Shown here: positions 16,787-25,858 of the stretch, piece after piece
Layout of the letters: each line of letters begins with the position of its first letter
Numbering within the stretch: position 1 is the stretch's first letter
Assembly (NCBI GenBank): GCA_023434325.1
Contig: JAEYSX010000001.1
Location: 124,001-188,000 of the forward strand
Direction: 5' to 3'
Origin: Candidatus Parcubacteria bacterium
GTDB lineage: Bacteria; Patescibacteriota; Saccharimonadia; Saccharimonadales; UBA4665
DNA: 64,000 nt
The notes under the pieces: generated by a model
Databases searched by the model: none
The model's input: only the letters and a program-made list of their open reading frames with translations
Told to the model about the DNA's origin: nothing
Program-made: the position numbers and the translations under genes

Positions 16787-17199
16787 TACTTGGTCTCCTT
16801 CTTGGCGCCGTACTTACTGCGGCCCTGCTTGCGGTTTTGTACACCCTGAAGGTCAAGGCTACCGCGGACAATGTGATAACGAACACCTGGAAGGTCTTTT
16901 ACACGACCACCACGAACAAGCACAACGGCGTGTTCCTGCAGGTTGTGGCCTTCGCCACCGATGTAAGCCCATACTTCGTAACCGCTGCTTAGGCGCACGC
17001 GTGCAACCTTACGCAAAGCTGAGTTTGGCTTTTTAGGAGTCTTGGTTGTTACCTTTACACAAACGCCGCGCTTAAGAGAAGACGGCTTCTCGTAGTTGGT
17101 GTTTTTGAGGTTGTTCACAACGCGCTGCAACGCAGGCGACTTGCTTTTGCCAGTCACCTTGGTGCGAGGTTTGCGAACCAATTGGTTAATTGTTGGCAT
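16786..17199 (-). CDS. rpsL: 30S ribosomal protein S12
   Basis: S12 controls decoding accuracy at the A site. MPTINQLVRKPRTKVTGKSK, KTPKKPNSALRKVARVRLSS and GHNLQEHAVVLVRGGRVKDL are canonical, including the lysines that are the sites of streptomycin resistance in other bacteria (TPKKPNSA, PGVRYH region). An AGGAAAGC site precedes the ATG. Confidence 0.99.
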   Translation of the reverse strand: MPTINQLVRKPRTKVTGKSKSPALQRVVNNLKNTNYEKPSSLKRGVCVKVTTKTPKKPNSALRKVARVRLSSGYEVWAYIGGEGHNLQEHAVVLVRGGRVKDLPGVRYHIVRGSLDLQGVQNRKQGRSKYGAKKETK

Positions 17200-17356
17200 G
17201 CTTTCCTTTCTAATCTCGTAGGAGAGATAAATCTACCGCCATGAGCACACTTTGCTGGTTAGTACAAAGCGCGTGGAGCGATGCCTTTGCTCCACAAGCT
17301 CGGCTCGAACTTATATAAACCTCTGTTATTGTACCAAAATCACTGTAGATTGACAA
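17200..17356 (-). promoter_or_regulatory. rpsL-rpsG promoter and structured leader
   Basis: TTGTCA (17351-17356), 17 nt and TACAAT (17328-17333) on the minus strand form a strong promoter. The leader of about 120 nt contains a perfect 7-bp stem GTGGAGC/GCTCCAC (17273-17295) and ends in AGGAAAG before the rpsL ATG. An S7-binding autoregulatory role is possible but not shown. Confidence 0.75.
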
Positions 17357-17379
17357 GGTTACCCAAATCGGTCCTGCGC

Positions 17380-18207
17380 CTAAACGCCTTCGAGTTCAAG
17401 CTTCTTCATATACTTACGTTCATTTCTGAGCCAAGCTTTCCGCTTCTTGATTGAGTCTTTGGAGTGAGTCAGCTTCCAAGTATTCCTCACAGGTTCATAC
17501 CCAAGGGACGATAGCAGCAAGATTGCGTATTCATCATCTAGCCTCAAGCGCCTTTTCAATACAACCAAATCCCACACACCTTTTGTATCAATAAACTCTC
17601 GTAGGTGATGAGGATACTCTATTCCGCGCTTTTGCCAGTCCTCAGCAACCCTCCTCACATCCCGCAGTTGCACCCCTTCCCGTATATTTTGCATACCTGC
17701 TCTAGACAACCTTACAAGAGTGTCGAGACTCGCAAGGAAACCAAACCACTCAAACACGCCTAGTTCGCCTCCACCAAGTTCACTCGGCGTGCCCACAATT
17801 AAGCGTCGAGAATCACCTTTAACGTGACCCTCGGACGCCAATTTATCTAAAATACCGAAGGTCCAGTCATAATGCAACGGCGCATACCCATCTAATACGA
17901 CTATCGAACCGTCCTCGTTTAGCGAATACTTAATTCCAAATCCGGACTTTTCATATCCACTCTGGGCATCATTGACCGTGTCGCTAACAAAATATATTGA
18001 TAGAGGGAGATCATCCCCAGCCTGCTCAACCCAGTTATGGACTTTCACTCCTGCGGTAATCGCCTCTCTAATTACCGAGATCATGGTTCTGCGTACGGAA
18101 TCATCACTAGCAACCCAGCGGGTCGCCTTATATTTATCCCAAATCCACACGCCCTCTTCGCTATAACTATAACTGTCGTAAATCACCTCTACACTAATCT
18201 TCGTCAT
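17380..18207 (-). CDS. Hypothetical protein (275 aa), visibly AT-richer than neighbours
   Basis: Unrecognised. The N-terminal half is beta-rich with aromatic residues (VEVIYDSYSYSEEGVWIWDK, YAPLHYDWTFGIL); the C-terminal half is helical and basic (LVVLKRRLRLDDEYAILLLS, KKRKAWLRNERKYMKK). No signal peptide or known motif is visible. TATTAT (18214-18219) lies 6 nt before the ATG, predicting a leaderless mRNA. Base composition by eye is lower in GC than rpsL or rpoC on either side, which could mean later acquisition. Confidence 0.65.
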   Translation of the reverse strand: MTKISVEVIYDSYSYSEEGVWIWDKYKATRWVASDDSVRRTMISVIREAITAGVKVHNWVEQAGDDLPLSIYFVSDTVNDAQSGYEKSGFGIKYSLNEDGSIVVLDGYAPLHYDWTFGILDKLASEGHVKGDSRRLIVGTPSELGGGELGVFEWFGFLASLDTLVRLSRAGMQNIREGVQLRDVRRVAEDWQKRGIEYPHHLREFIDTKGVWDLVVLKRRLRLDDEYAILLLSSLGYEPVRNTWKLTHSKDSIKKRKAWLRNERKYMKKLELEGV

Positions 18208-18285
18208 GAGCTAATAATATCAAAGTGTCCCAAATCTGACTTGCTATCCCTCCCTCCAACACCATTCCCCCAACAGATGATAGCA

Positions 18286-18312
18286 TGCAAAAACGCCCCT
18301 TTCGGGGCGCTT
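18286..18312 (-). terminator. Rho-independent terminator after rpoC
   Basis: On the minus strand GCGCCCC-GAAA-GGGGCG is followed by TTTTTGC. Stem bases are 18294-18299 and 18304-18309. It lies about 35 nt after the rpoC stop. Confidence 0.9.
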
Positions 18313-18344
18313 TGCTTTTGAGGTTTTTGTGTTACCTTGCTCGA

Positions 18345-21300
18345 CTACTCGATGCCGGCAACTTCGAGGTCTTCGACCTCTGGTTTGTTGCGACGGCCGG
18401 TGCCAACTGGGATCTTGCGACCCAAGATGACGTTTTCCTTTAGGCCGAACAGCTTGTCGACGCGGCCGCTGGTGGCGGCGGCAATCAACACGCGAGTTGT
18501 GTCCTGGAAGGACGCGGCACTCAGGAACGAGTCGGTGCTTAGGCTGGCCTTGGTGATACCGAGGATCAGCTGGTTAACCTTGGCAGGCGTCTTGCCTTCG
18601 CTGGTAAGCGCGTCGTTGGCTTCGACAACTGCCAGCTTGCTCACCACGTCGCCGGTTACAAAGTCGCTGTCGCCAGCGTCTTCGATCTGTACGCGGCTGA
18701 ACATCTGACGCACGATGATCTCGAGGTGCTTGTCGGCGATGTTCTGACCCTGACCGGCAAAGATACGCAGGATTTCTACCATAATGTAGCGCTGCGTAGC
18801 CTCGACGCCCTTGAGGCGCATCAGCTCTGGCAGGTTGATCGAACCGTTGGTCAGGCGATCACCTGCTTCGACTTCGTCGCCGTCGGCAACAAGCATTTGC
18901 TTAAAGCCTGGGATCTCGTAGCGAACCATTGGCTGACCGGCAGGTACGATGATGACCGATTTGTCGGTTACTTCGACCTTACCTGCCATTGGAGCGATTT
19001 GTGGCTCGCTGCCGTCGTCTAGGCTGGCTACAACGTCGCCGATAGCTACGTCGCTGCCGCTCTTGACCTTGGCGACGCGGTCACCGAGCTTGAACTCGAT
19101 GTTGGCCTTTTCTTTAGCAGTGATCTGAACCACGTAGTGCTCGCCCTCTTCCCAAACGGTAGCGGTACCAGAGATGTCGGTAAGGTAGGCCTGACCCTTA
19201 GGAGTGCGGACCTCGAACAACTCTTCTACACGAGACAGACCCTGAGCGGTGTCGTCGGCAACAGCCGCACCAGAACGGTGCTTAGAGTCCAGAGACAGCT
19301 GCGTACCCGGCTCACCGATAGACTGAGCAGCGATAACGCCGATTGGGTGGTGGTCGGCAACCATCAAGCCGGTAGCCGGGTCGACACCGTAAGACTTCTG
19401 CGGTACACCGTGTACGGTGGTTGCGCTTAGTACGCTCATGATCTTGACTTCGTCGATAGACTCGTCGGCCTCGATAGCGTTTGCAATCTCCTTGGTGATC
19501 AGTTCGCCGCGCTTGACGTAGTTAGCTACATCTTCTGCTGCGTAGCGACCCTCGAGGCGGCTGGCAAATGTAACACCGATTTCGGCGGCGTCAACACGTG
19601 TCATTGCAAAGCCTGGGTCGAGCTCTTCGCCCTCTTCCTCAATCGTAAAGACGTCTTGTGCGACGTCAACCAAACGACGGGTCAGGTAACCGGCGTCGGC
19701 GGTCTTAAGGGCGATGTCGATAAGCGCCTTACGGGTACCACGAGTACCGGTAAAGTACTCAAGCGGGTTTAGACCCTGGATGTAGCCGGACTTGACAGGC
19801 AGTTCGATGATGTTACCACCAGCGTCCTGCATCACACCCAGCATACCTACGCTCATCTTCATCTGAGAGATGTTACCACGAGCACCAGATGTCAACGCCA
19901 ATGCAACGGCGCCTTCTTGGCCAACCAGTTGCTCGGCCAACAGCTCTTGTACTTGGTTGTCGACTTTCTTCCAGGTTTCGACGGTCAAACGGTGGCGCTC
20001 GTCGTCGGTGATAAAGCCCTGTTCGTACTGGTCGCTAATAGCGGCAGCGCGCTCTTCACCCTGGGCAAGCAACTTGTCCATGCCCTTGACATCGACAAAG
20101 TCGCCCATACCAGTAGACAGACCACTCTTCGTTGCGTAGTGGAAGCCCATGTCCTTGAGTTCGTCAGCGATCAAAGCGGTCTTGTCCTGGCCGTACATGT
20201 TGTACACCAGTGCCATCACCTGCTGGATCTTCTTCTTAGTCATTGGCTCGTCCTGGAACGGGAAGTCCTCTGGGAACACCTCGTTGAACAGCAAGCGGCC
20301 CAATGTAGTTTCGCGCATCTCGCCGCGGAATGGCAGGCGAACACGAGTTTGCAACTTGATCGAACCACCGTCGAGCGCCATCAGCGCTTCTTCGAGGCTC
20401 ACAAAAGACTGTGCGTCCTTGGACAAAGCAGAACTTTCGAAGGTCAGGTAGTAACAACCAAGAACCATGTCTTGTTCGATGTACAAGATTGGCGTACCGT
20501 CGGCTGGCTTGAGCAGGTTGCGGTTCGCAGCCATGATGTCGCGAGCCTCGTCCTGAGCTTCGTCGCTCAATGGAAGGTGAACGGCCATCTGGTCACCGTC
20601 GAAGTCGGCGTTAAAGCCCTTACATACGAGCGGGTGCAGCTGGATAGCGCGGCCTTCGATCAATACCGGCTGGAATGCCTGGATAGACAGACGGTGCAGC
20701 GACGGAGCGCGGTTAAGGAGTACGTACTTGCCCTTAATAACCTCGTCGAGTGCGTCCCAAACGACAGTCTCGCCGGTTTCGATCATGCGGGTTGCAGAAC
20801 GGATGTTGTGAGCCTGTTCGCGGGCGATCAGCTCACCAATAACAAACGGCTTAAATAGTTCGAGTGCCATCATCTTTGGCAGACCACACTGGTTGATCTT
20901 GAGCTCTGGACCGGCAACGATTACCGAACGACCAGAGTAGTCAACACGTTTACCAAGCAAGTTCTGGCGGAAGCGGCCCTGCTTACCCTTGAGCATGTCG
21001 CTCAGGGACTTGAGGCGGCGACGCTGGCCGGTTGCGGCTACAGCGCGGCCACTGCGGGCGCTGTTGTTGTCGATCAGAGCGTCAACGGCCTCCTGAAGCA
21101 TGCGCTGCTCGTTGCGGCGGATAACTTCTGGGGCGTTAAGCTCGATCAGCTTTTTCAGACGGTTGTTGCGGTTAATAACGCGGCGGTACAAGTCGTTAAG
21201 GTCGCTGGTCGCAAAGCGGCCGCCGGTCAGCTGTACCATCGGACGTAGGTCCGGTGGAATCACCGGCAGAACGCTCACGCACATGCTGGATGGTTCGATG

Positions 21301-22160
21301 CCGGCGCGCTCCATGCTCTCGAGCAAACGCAAGCGCTTCATCAGCTTCTTCTTGCGCTGACCCTTGGCCTCTTCTGCCTCGGCAGTCAGACCGGCAATCA
21401 GTTCCTTGAGGTCAATTTCGTCCAGCAAAGTCTTGAGTGCCTGGCCGCCCATGCCAACCTCGATCAAAGAGCGGAGGTTGTCTGGCAGGTTGCGGTAATC
21501 AGCCTCAGAGATAAGCGCCGACTTAACCAAGCTGTCAACCTGACTCTTAAAGAGGTCAAACTCTTTCTCGAGCTCGGCAACTTCTTTGGTTTGCATCTCG
21601 GCCAAAGCCTTGATGTTAGCCTCGCCAGTCTGAGCTTCTTTTTCGTAACGCAAGCGGATAGCTTCTTTAGCGGCTGCAAATTCAGCTTCGCGATCAGCAC
21701 GCAACTTCTCAAGCAATTCGGTGTTGACGCGCTTGATGATGTAGCTGGCAAAGTATGCAACGCGCTCGAGGTTCTTAACGGTGATGCCAAGCAGTAAGCC
21801 AATAGCGCTTGGAGTACCGCGTAGGAACCAGATGTGAGCCACAGGAACAGCCAAGCTGATGTGACCCATGCGCTCGCGGCGCACGATGCTCTTGGTAACC
21901 AGCTCGCCGTTCTTGTCGACAGCGGCTTCGCGAGAGCGAACACCCTTGTACTTGGCATCGTGTGGGTTGATGTCCTTTACTGGGCCAAAGATACGCTCAC
22001 AGAACAAACCGTCGCGTTCTGGCTTTTGGGTGCGGTAGTTGATGGTTTCTGGCTTAGTAACCTCGCCGTAGGACCATTCCAAAATGTCGGCAGCTGACGC
22101 AACAGCTAATCGCACGGCGTCAAAGTCTGCAATGTTTGTACCATATGAGTAGCGTCTCAT
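18345..22160 (-). CDS. rpoC: RNA polymerase beta' subunit lacking both zinc sites
   Basis: Catalytic large subunit of RNA polymerase. The Mg-binding NADFDGD is intact at 517-523, and conserved blocks (GKQGRFRQNLLGKRVDYSGR, GVIAAQSIGEPGTQL) are present; 1271 residues. Three regions are abnormal. Zn1 (four Cys in the usual YECxCGKYK...CxxCG) reads DINPHDAKYK...VDKNG at 63-85. Zn2 (usual CxTxxGVCxxCYG) reads SATTVHGVPQKSYG at 912-925, and its first Cys is also absent. The trigger-loop motif, normally LTMRTFH.GG, reads LSLDSKHRSG at 955-964, keeping only the histidine (H961). The start overlaps the rpoB stop as ATGA. Confidence 0.98.
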   Translation of the reverse strand: MRRYSYGTNIADFDAVRLAVASAADILEWSYGEVTKPETINYRTQKPERDGLFCERIFGPVKDINPHDAKYKGVRSREAAVDKNGELVTKSIVRRERMGHISLAVPVAHIWFLRGTPSAIGLLLGITVKNLERVAYFASYIIKRVNTELLEKLRADREAEFAAAKEAIRLRYEKEAQTGEANIKALAEMQTKEVAELEKEFDLFKSQVDSLVKSALISEADYRNLPDNLRSLIEVGMGGQALKTLLDEIDLKELIAGLTAEAEEAKGQRKKKLMKRLRLLESMERAGIEPSSMCVSVLPVIPPDLRPMVQLTGGRFATSDLNDLYRRVINRNNRLKKLIELNAPEVIRRNEQRMLQEAVDALIDNNSARSGRAVAATGQRRRLKSLSDMLKGKQGRFRQNLLGKRVDYSGRSVIVAGPELKINQCGLPKMMALELFKPFVIGELIAREQAHNIRSATRMIETGETVVWDALDEVIKGKYVLLNRAPSLHRLSIQAFQPVLIEGRAIQLHPLVCKGFNADFDGDQMAVHLPLSDEAQDEARDIMAANRNLLKPADGTPILYIEQDMVLGCYYLTFESSALSKDAQSFVSLEEALMALDGGSIKLQTRVRLPFRGEMRETTLGRLLFNEVFPEDFPFQDEPMTKKKIQQVMALVYNMYGQDKTALIADELKDMGFHYATKSGLSTGMGDFVDVKGMDKLLAQGEERAAAISDQYEQGFITDDERHRLTVETWKKVDNQVQELLAEQLVGQEGAVALALTSGARGNISQMKMSVGMLGVMQDAGGNIIELPVKSGYIQGLNPLEYFTGTRGTRKALIDIALKTADAGYLTRRLVDVAQDVFTIEEEGEELDPGFAMTRVDAAEIGVTFASRLEGRYAAEDVANYVKRGELITKEIANAIEADESIDEVKIMSVLSATTVHGVPQKSYGVDPATGLMVADHHPIGVIAAQSIGEPGTQLSLDSKHRSGAAVADDTAQGLSRVEELFEVRTPKGQAYLTDISGTATVWEEGEHYVVQITAKEKANIEFKLGDRVAKVKSGSDVAIGDVVASLDDGSEPQIAPMAGKVEVTDKSVIIVPAGQPMVRYEIPGFKQMLVADGDEVEAGDRLTNGSINLPELMRLKGVEATQRYIMVEILRIFAGQGQNIADKHLEIIVRQMFSRVQIEDAGDSDFVTGDVVSKLAVVEANDALTSEGKTPAKVNQLILGITKASLSTDSFLSAASFQDTTRVLIAAATSGRVDKLFGLKENVILGRKIPVGTGRRNKPEVEDLEVAGIE

Positions 22161-25100
22161 CGGTCGCCCCCTTCCTTTTCTTCTTCTGTGTCTGTGTCGG
22201 TGTCATCTCCAAGCTGACCACTTGTCGCTGGCTCTTCGGCCATAGCAACAAGATTGAGGTCTTCGTCGGCGTCCTCGTCGGACAAGTCATCACTGACTGC
22301 GCCTTCGATAGTGACAAATTCGTCAACGGCACCATCCTCGGTCACGTCGATGTCAGAGATTGCCGGTGCTGGAACTTCTACCTGAGCCAGGTTGCTAGCT
22401 TCGTCGCGGATATTGGTCGCCAAAACTTCTTCGGCGTCAACAACCTTGCTTTGCGCAACCAGGTCAACCTTAAGGCCAAGACCTTGCAGTTCCTTCACAA
22501 GCACGTTAAAGCTCTCTGGTACCTTTGGACCAACGATCTCGGTCTTCTTGATGATCGCCTCGTAAGCTTTAGAGCGTCCGTACACGTCGTCAGATTTAAT
22601 CGTGAGCATTTCTTGTAGTGTGCTTGCGGCACCGTATGCTTCCAGTGCCCACACCTCCATCTCTCCAAAGCGCTGACCACCGTTTTGCGCCTTACCACCG
22701 AGCGGCTGCTGGGTAACCATGGTGTATGGACCAGTCGAGCGTGCGTGGATCTTGTCGGCGACCATGTGGTTTAGCTTAATCATGTACATGCTACCAACGC
22801 TGGTGCGCTCCGAGAAAGGTTCGCCGGTGCGGCCGTCATAGAGCTGCTGCTTACCGTCTTCTGGCAGGCCGGCTTCCTTAAGGAGCTCTTGAATCTTTTC
22901 GCTCGAAACACCGTTAAACGATGGGCTTGCAACCTTGATGCCAAGGGCGCGGGCAGCCATACCAAGGTGAGTTTCGAACAGCTGACCGAGGTTCATACGG
23001 GCAGCAACACCAAGTGGGTTTAGGATGATGTCGACAGGACGACCGTCTTCCATGAACGGCATGTCCTCGACAGGAAGGATTCGGGCAATAACACCCTTGT
23101 TACCGTGGCGTCCACCCAACTTGTCACCGACGCTAATCTTGCGCATCTGAGCAACAAACACCTGGATTTGCATCAAAACGCCAGCCTTAAGCTCGTGGCC
23201 GTTTTCGCGGCTGAACACCTTAACGCCAACGACTTTACCGTGCTTGCCGTTGCTCATACGCTGAGAAGTGTCGCGAACTTCCTTGGCCTTTTCGCCAAAG
23301 ATAGCGCGAAGCAAGCGCTCTTCGCTGGATAGTTCTTGCTCACCCTTAGGGGTAATCTTACCAACCAGGATGTCGCCGGGGTGTACTTCGGCACCGATGC
23401 GGACAATACCGTCGTCGTCGAGGTGGCGCAGTGCGTCCTCGCTTACGTTCGGGATGTCGCGGGTGACGATTTCGGGGCCAAGCTTGGTCTCGCGGACCTC
23501 AATCATAAAGTCAACGATGTGGATACTTGTCAGCGTGTCATCCTCGACCAGCTTGCGGCTGATGATAATGGCGTCCTCAAAGTTGTAACCGTTCCATGGC
23601 ATAAATGCTGCGATAAGGTCTTTACCAAGCGCCAATTCGCCGCCCTGGATGGACATACCTTCTACCAGTACGTCACCCTTCTTAACCTGGTCACCGGTGT
23701 TTACAACAACCTTCTGGTTGATGCTGGTGCCTTCGTTAGAGCGGATAAAGTGCTGCGGCTCGTACTTAACAGTGCCGCCAGCGTACTTGACGACAACTTC
23801 GGCAGCGGTAGCCTTGATGACCTCACCGTCGTCTTCTGCAACAGTCATCTGACCGGTGTTAGCGGCAGCAACTGTCTCTAGACCGGTACCAACGATTGGC
23901 GACTGTGGCTGAATCAGCGGTACTGCCTGACGCTGCTGGTTACTACCCATAAGCGAGCGGTACACGTAGTTCTTCTCGATAAACGGAATCAGACCGGCAC
24001 TCGAACCGATAATCTGGTTGCGGGCGGAGTCCATGTGCGTAACATCTTTGGCGTCTGCTTCGCCCGGCATCAAGCGGGTGCGGGCGCTTACGCGCTCGGC
24101 AACAAACTTGCCATCTTTGTCCAGCTCGTTTCCGATGCCGGCGATAACAGCTTCTTCTTCTTCGGAGGCGTCAAGGTAGACAACTTCGTTGGTTACCTTG
24201 CCATCCACTACCTTGCGGTAAGGAGTCTCGACAAAACCATACTCGTTAATACGTGCGTAGTTTGCCAGGTTGGATACCAAACCGATGTTGGCACCTTCTG
24301 GGGTTTCTACGGCACAGATACGACCGTAATGGGTAGCGTGCGCGTCACGAACCTCAAATCCGGCGCGTTCGCGGCTCAGACCGCCAGGACCCATCGAGCT
24401 AAGGCGGCGCTTGTGTGCCAACTCAGAAAGCGGGTTGATCTGGTCCATAAACTGGCTCAGCTGAGAGCTTGCAAAGAATTCGCGCACTGCGGCAACAACC
24501 GGGCGGGCGTTGATAAGCTGGCCGGGAGTCACGGTCTCGATCTCGCTCATCGACATGCGGTCCTTGGTGTTGCGCTCCATGCGCAGCAAACCGATGCGGA
24601 ACTGACGCTGCACCAACTCACCCACCATCTTGATACGGCGGTTTGCCAAGCTGTCGATGTCGTCAGCTGGCTCTTGCGTGTTGTTCAGGCGGATCAGCTC
24701 GGTAACGATTGCCACCAGGTCCTCGAGGCGCATAACGCGGTTCTCGGCAGTGTTAGGCACGTCCAGCTTAAGGCGCTTATTGATCTTGTAGCGGCCAACG
24801 CGGCTAAAGTCGAAGCGCTTAAAGTTGTAGAACATGTTCTCGATCAACGCGCGGGCGTTGTCGACAGTCGCCAAGTCTCCGGGGCGAAGACGGCGGTAGA
24901 CCTCGATCAGAGCATCGCTCTGGCCACGGGTCGGGTCCTTATCCAGAGTGACTTGGAGGTGGCTGGTCTTGCCGGTGTCAACATCCTTAAAGGCTTCTTT
25001 CATTTGTGTTTCGGTCATACCCAGCGCGCGCAGCAAGGTAGTAACGGCAATTTTGCGCTTGCGGTCAATCTTAACAAAAAGGCCGCCATTTGCAGCGGTC

Positions 25101-25618
25101 TCGAACTCAAGCCATGCACCACGGCCCGGAATAACCTTTGCACCGTAGAGATTTACGCCGCTGCTGTGTGCGTCGGACGTAAAGAAAACACCAGCGGAAC
25201 GAATCAACTGGCTTACAACAACGCGCTCTGCGCCGTTAATGACAAACGTACCGCGCTTGGTCATCCACGGATAGTCACCGAGGTAAATCTCTTGCTCTTT
25301 GACTTCGCCGGTTACTTTGTTGGTCAGTTCTACCTTAGCCTTAAGCGGCGCGTCGTAAGACACGTTGTTTTCGCGGGCTTCGCGCTCGCTGATCTTTGGC
25401 TCTTCAAAGTGATAGTCCTTAAATACTAGGCTTAATTTGGTGCCAGTGTAGTCGTCAATCGGACTAATCTCGGCCAAAAGTTCGCCCAGACCCTCTTCTA
25501 CAAACCATTGAAACGACCTATTTTGATGGTCGACTAGGTCGTTCAGCTCAACAGCATCATCCTGTTGAGTATAGAACACACGACTGGTGTTTGTTGCTGC
25601 TTTGGTGCTTTTCGCCAT
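22157..25618 (-). CDS. rpoB: RNA polymerase beta subunit
   Basis: Second large catalytic subunit. Rif-region blocks (FFASSQLSQFMDQINPLSEL, HKRRLSSMGPGGLSRERAG), GNKGVIARILPVEDMPFMED and GGKAQNGGQRFGEMEVWALE are canonical; 1153 residues, ending in a long acidic tail with Asp/Glu/Thr repeats (from about 1090). It overlaps rpoC as ATGA. Unlike in many bacteria, rplJ-rplL are not directly upstream. The ribosome site is weak (GGGGAAG about 13 nt before the ATG). Confidence 0.98.
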   Translation of the reverse strand: MAKSTKAATNTSRVFYTQQDDAVELNDLVDHQNRSFQWFVEEGLGELLAEISPIDDYTGTKLSLVFKDYHFEEPKISEREARENNVSYDAPLKAKVELTNKVTGEVKEQEIYLGDYPWMTKRGTFVINGAERVVVSQLIRSAGVFFTSDAHSSGVNLYGAKVIPGRGAWLEFETAANGGLFVKIDRKRKIAVTTLLRALGMTETQMKEAFKDVDTGKTSHLQVTLDKDPTRGQSDALIEVYRRLRPGDLATVDNARALIENMFYNFKRFDFSRVGRYKINKRLKLDVPNTAENRVMRLEDLVAIVTELIRLNNTQEPADDIDSLANRRIKMVGELVQRQFRIGLLRMERNTKDRMSMSEIETVTPGQLINARPVVAAVREFFASSQLSQFMDQINPLSELAHKRRLSSMGPGGLSRERAGFEVRDAHATHYGRICAVETPEGANIGLVSNLANYARINEYGFVETPYRKVVDGKVTNEVVYLDASEEEEAVIAGIGNELDKDGKFVAERVSARTRLMPGEADAKDVTHMDSARNQIIGSSAGLIPFIEKNYVYRSLMGSNQQRQAVPLIQPQSPIVGTGLETVAAANTGQMTVAEDDGEVIKATAAEVVVKYAGGTVKYEPQHFIRSNEGTSINQKVVVNTGDQVKKGDVLVEGMSIQGGELALGKDLIAAFMPWNGYNFEDAIIISRKLVEDDTLTSIHIVDFMIEVRETKLGPEIVTRDIPNVSEDALRHLDDDGIVRIGAEVHPGDILVGKITPKGEQELSSEERLLRAIFGEKAKEVRDTSQRMSNGKHGKVVGVKVFSRENGHELKAGVLMQIQVFVAQMRKISVGDKLGGRHGNKGVIARILPVEDMPFMEDGRPVDIILNPLGVAARMNLGQLFETHLGMAARALGIKVASPSFNGVSSEKIQELLKEAGLPEDGKQQLYDGRTGEPFSERTSVGSMYMIKLNHMVADKIHARSTGPYTMVTQQPLGGKAQNGGQRFGEMEVWALEAYGAASTLQEMLTIKSDDVYGRSKAYEAIIKKTEIVGPKVPESFNVLVKELQGLGLKVDLVAQSKVVDAEEVLATNIRDEASNLAQVEVPAPAISDIDVTEDGAVDEFVTIEGAVSDDLSDEDADEDLNLVAMAEEPATSGQLGDDTDTDTEEEKEGGDR

Positions 25619-25802
25619 ACGCGGTGTTGCTTCCCCTTGTCTTAATCTTGCTTAGTGCACAAACAAGACCCTTACCCATTAAGGATAAGGAATATTAATA
25701 AGTTAATATGTTAAGTATTTTATGCGCGCGAAGGTTCCTAAGCGGGTGTTTTTGGCGCCCATGACTCCTGTCTTTCGACAACATTAGCACTGCCCATGCT
25801 TA

Positions 25803-25850
25803 CACTACTTCTTAGGGTAAGATTGTGAAGTAGTGCCGTACAATTGTCAA
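25803..25850 (-). promoter_or_regulatory. rpoBC promoter with a 9-bp inverted repeat over the -10 region
   Basis: TTGACA (25845-25850), a 17-nt spacer and CACAAT (25822-25827) form the promoter. A perfect inverted repeat CACTACTTC (25803-25811)-N15-GAAGTAGTG (25827-25835) places one half in the spacer and one just after the expected start of transcription, as an operator would be. The leader of about 195 nt (25619-25802) is AT-rich in its second half and contains no gene. Confidence 0.7.
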
Positions 25851-25858
25851 GCGATTTA

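Noticed and set aside
24035..25429. Long plus-strand open frame antisense to rpoB
   Set aside because: It is a shadow of rpoB codon bias: its sequence has no family features, no ribosome site or promoter, and rpoB in the other strand is certain.
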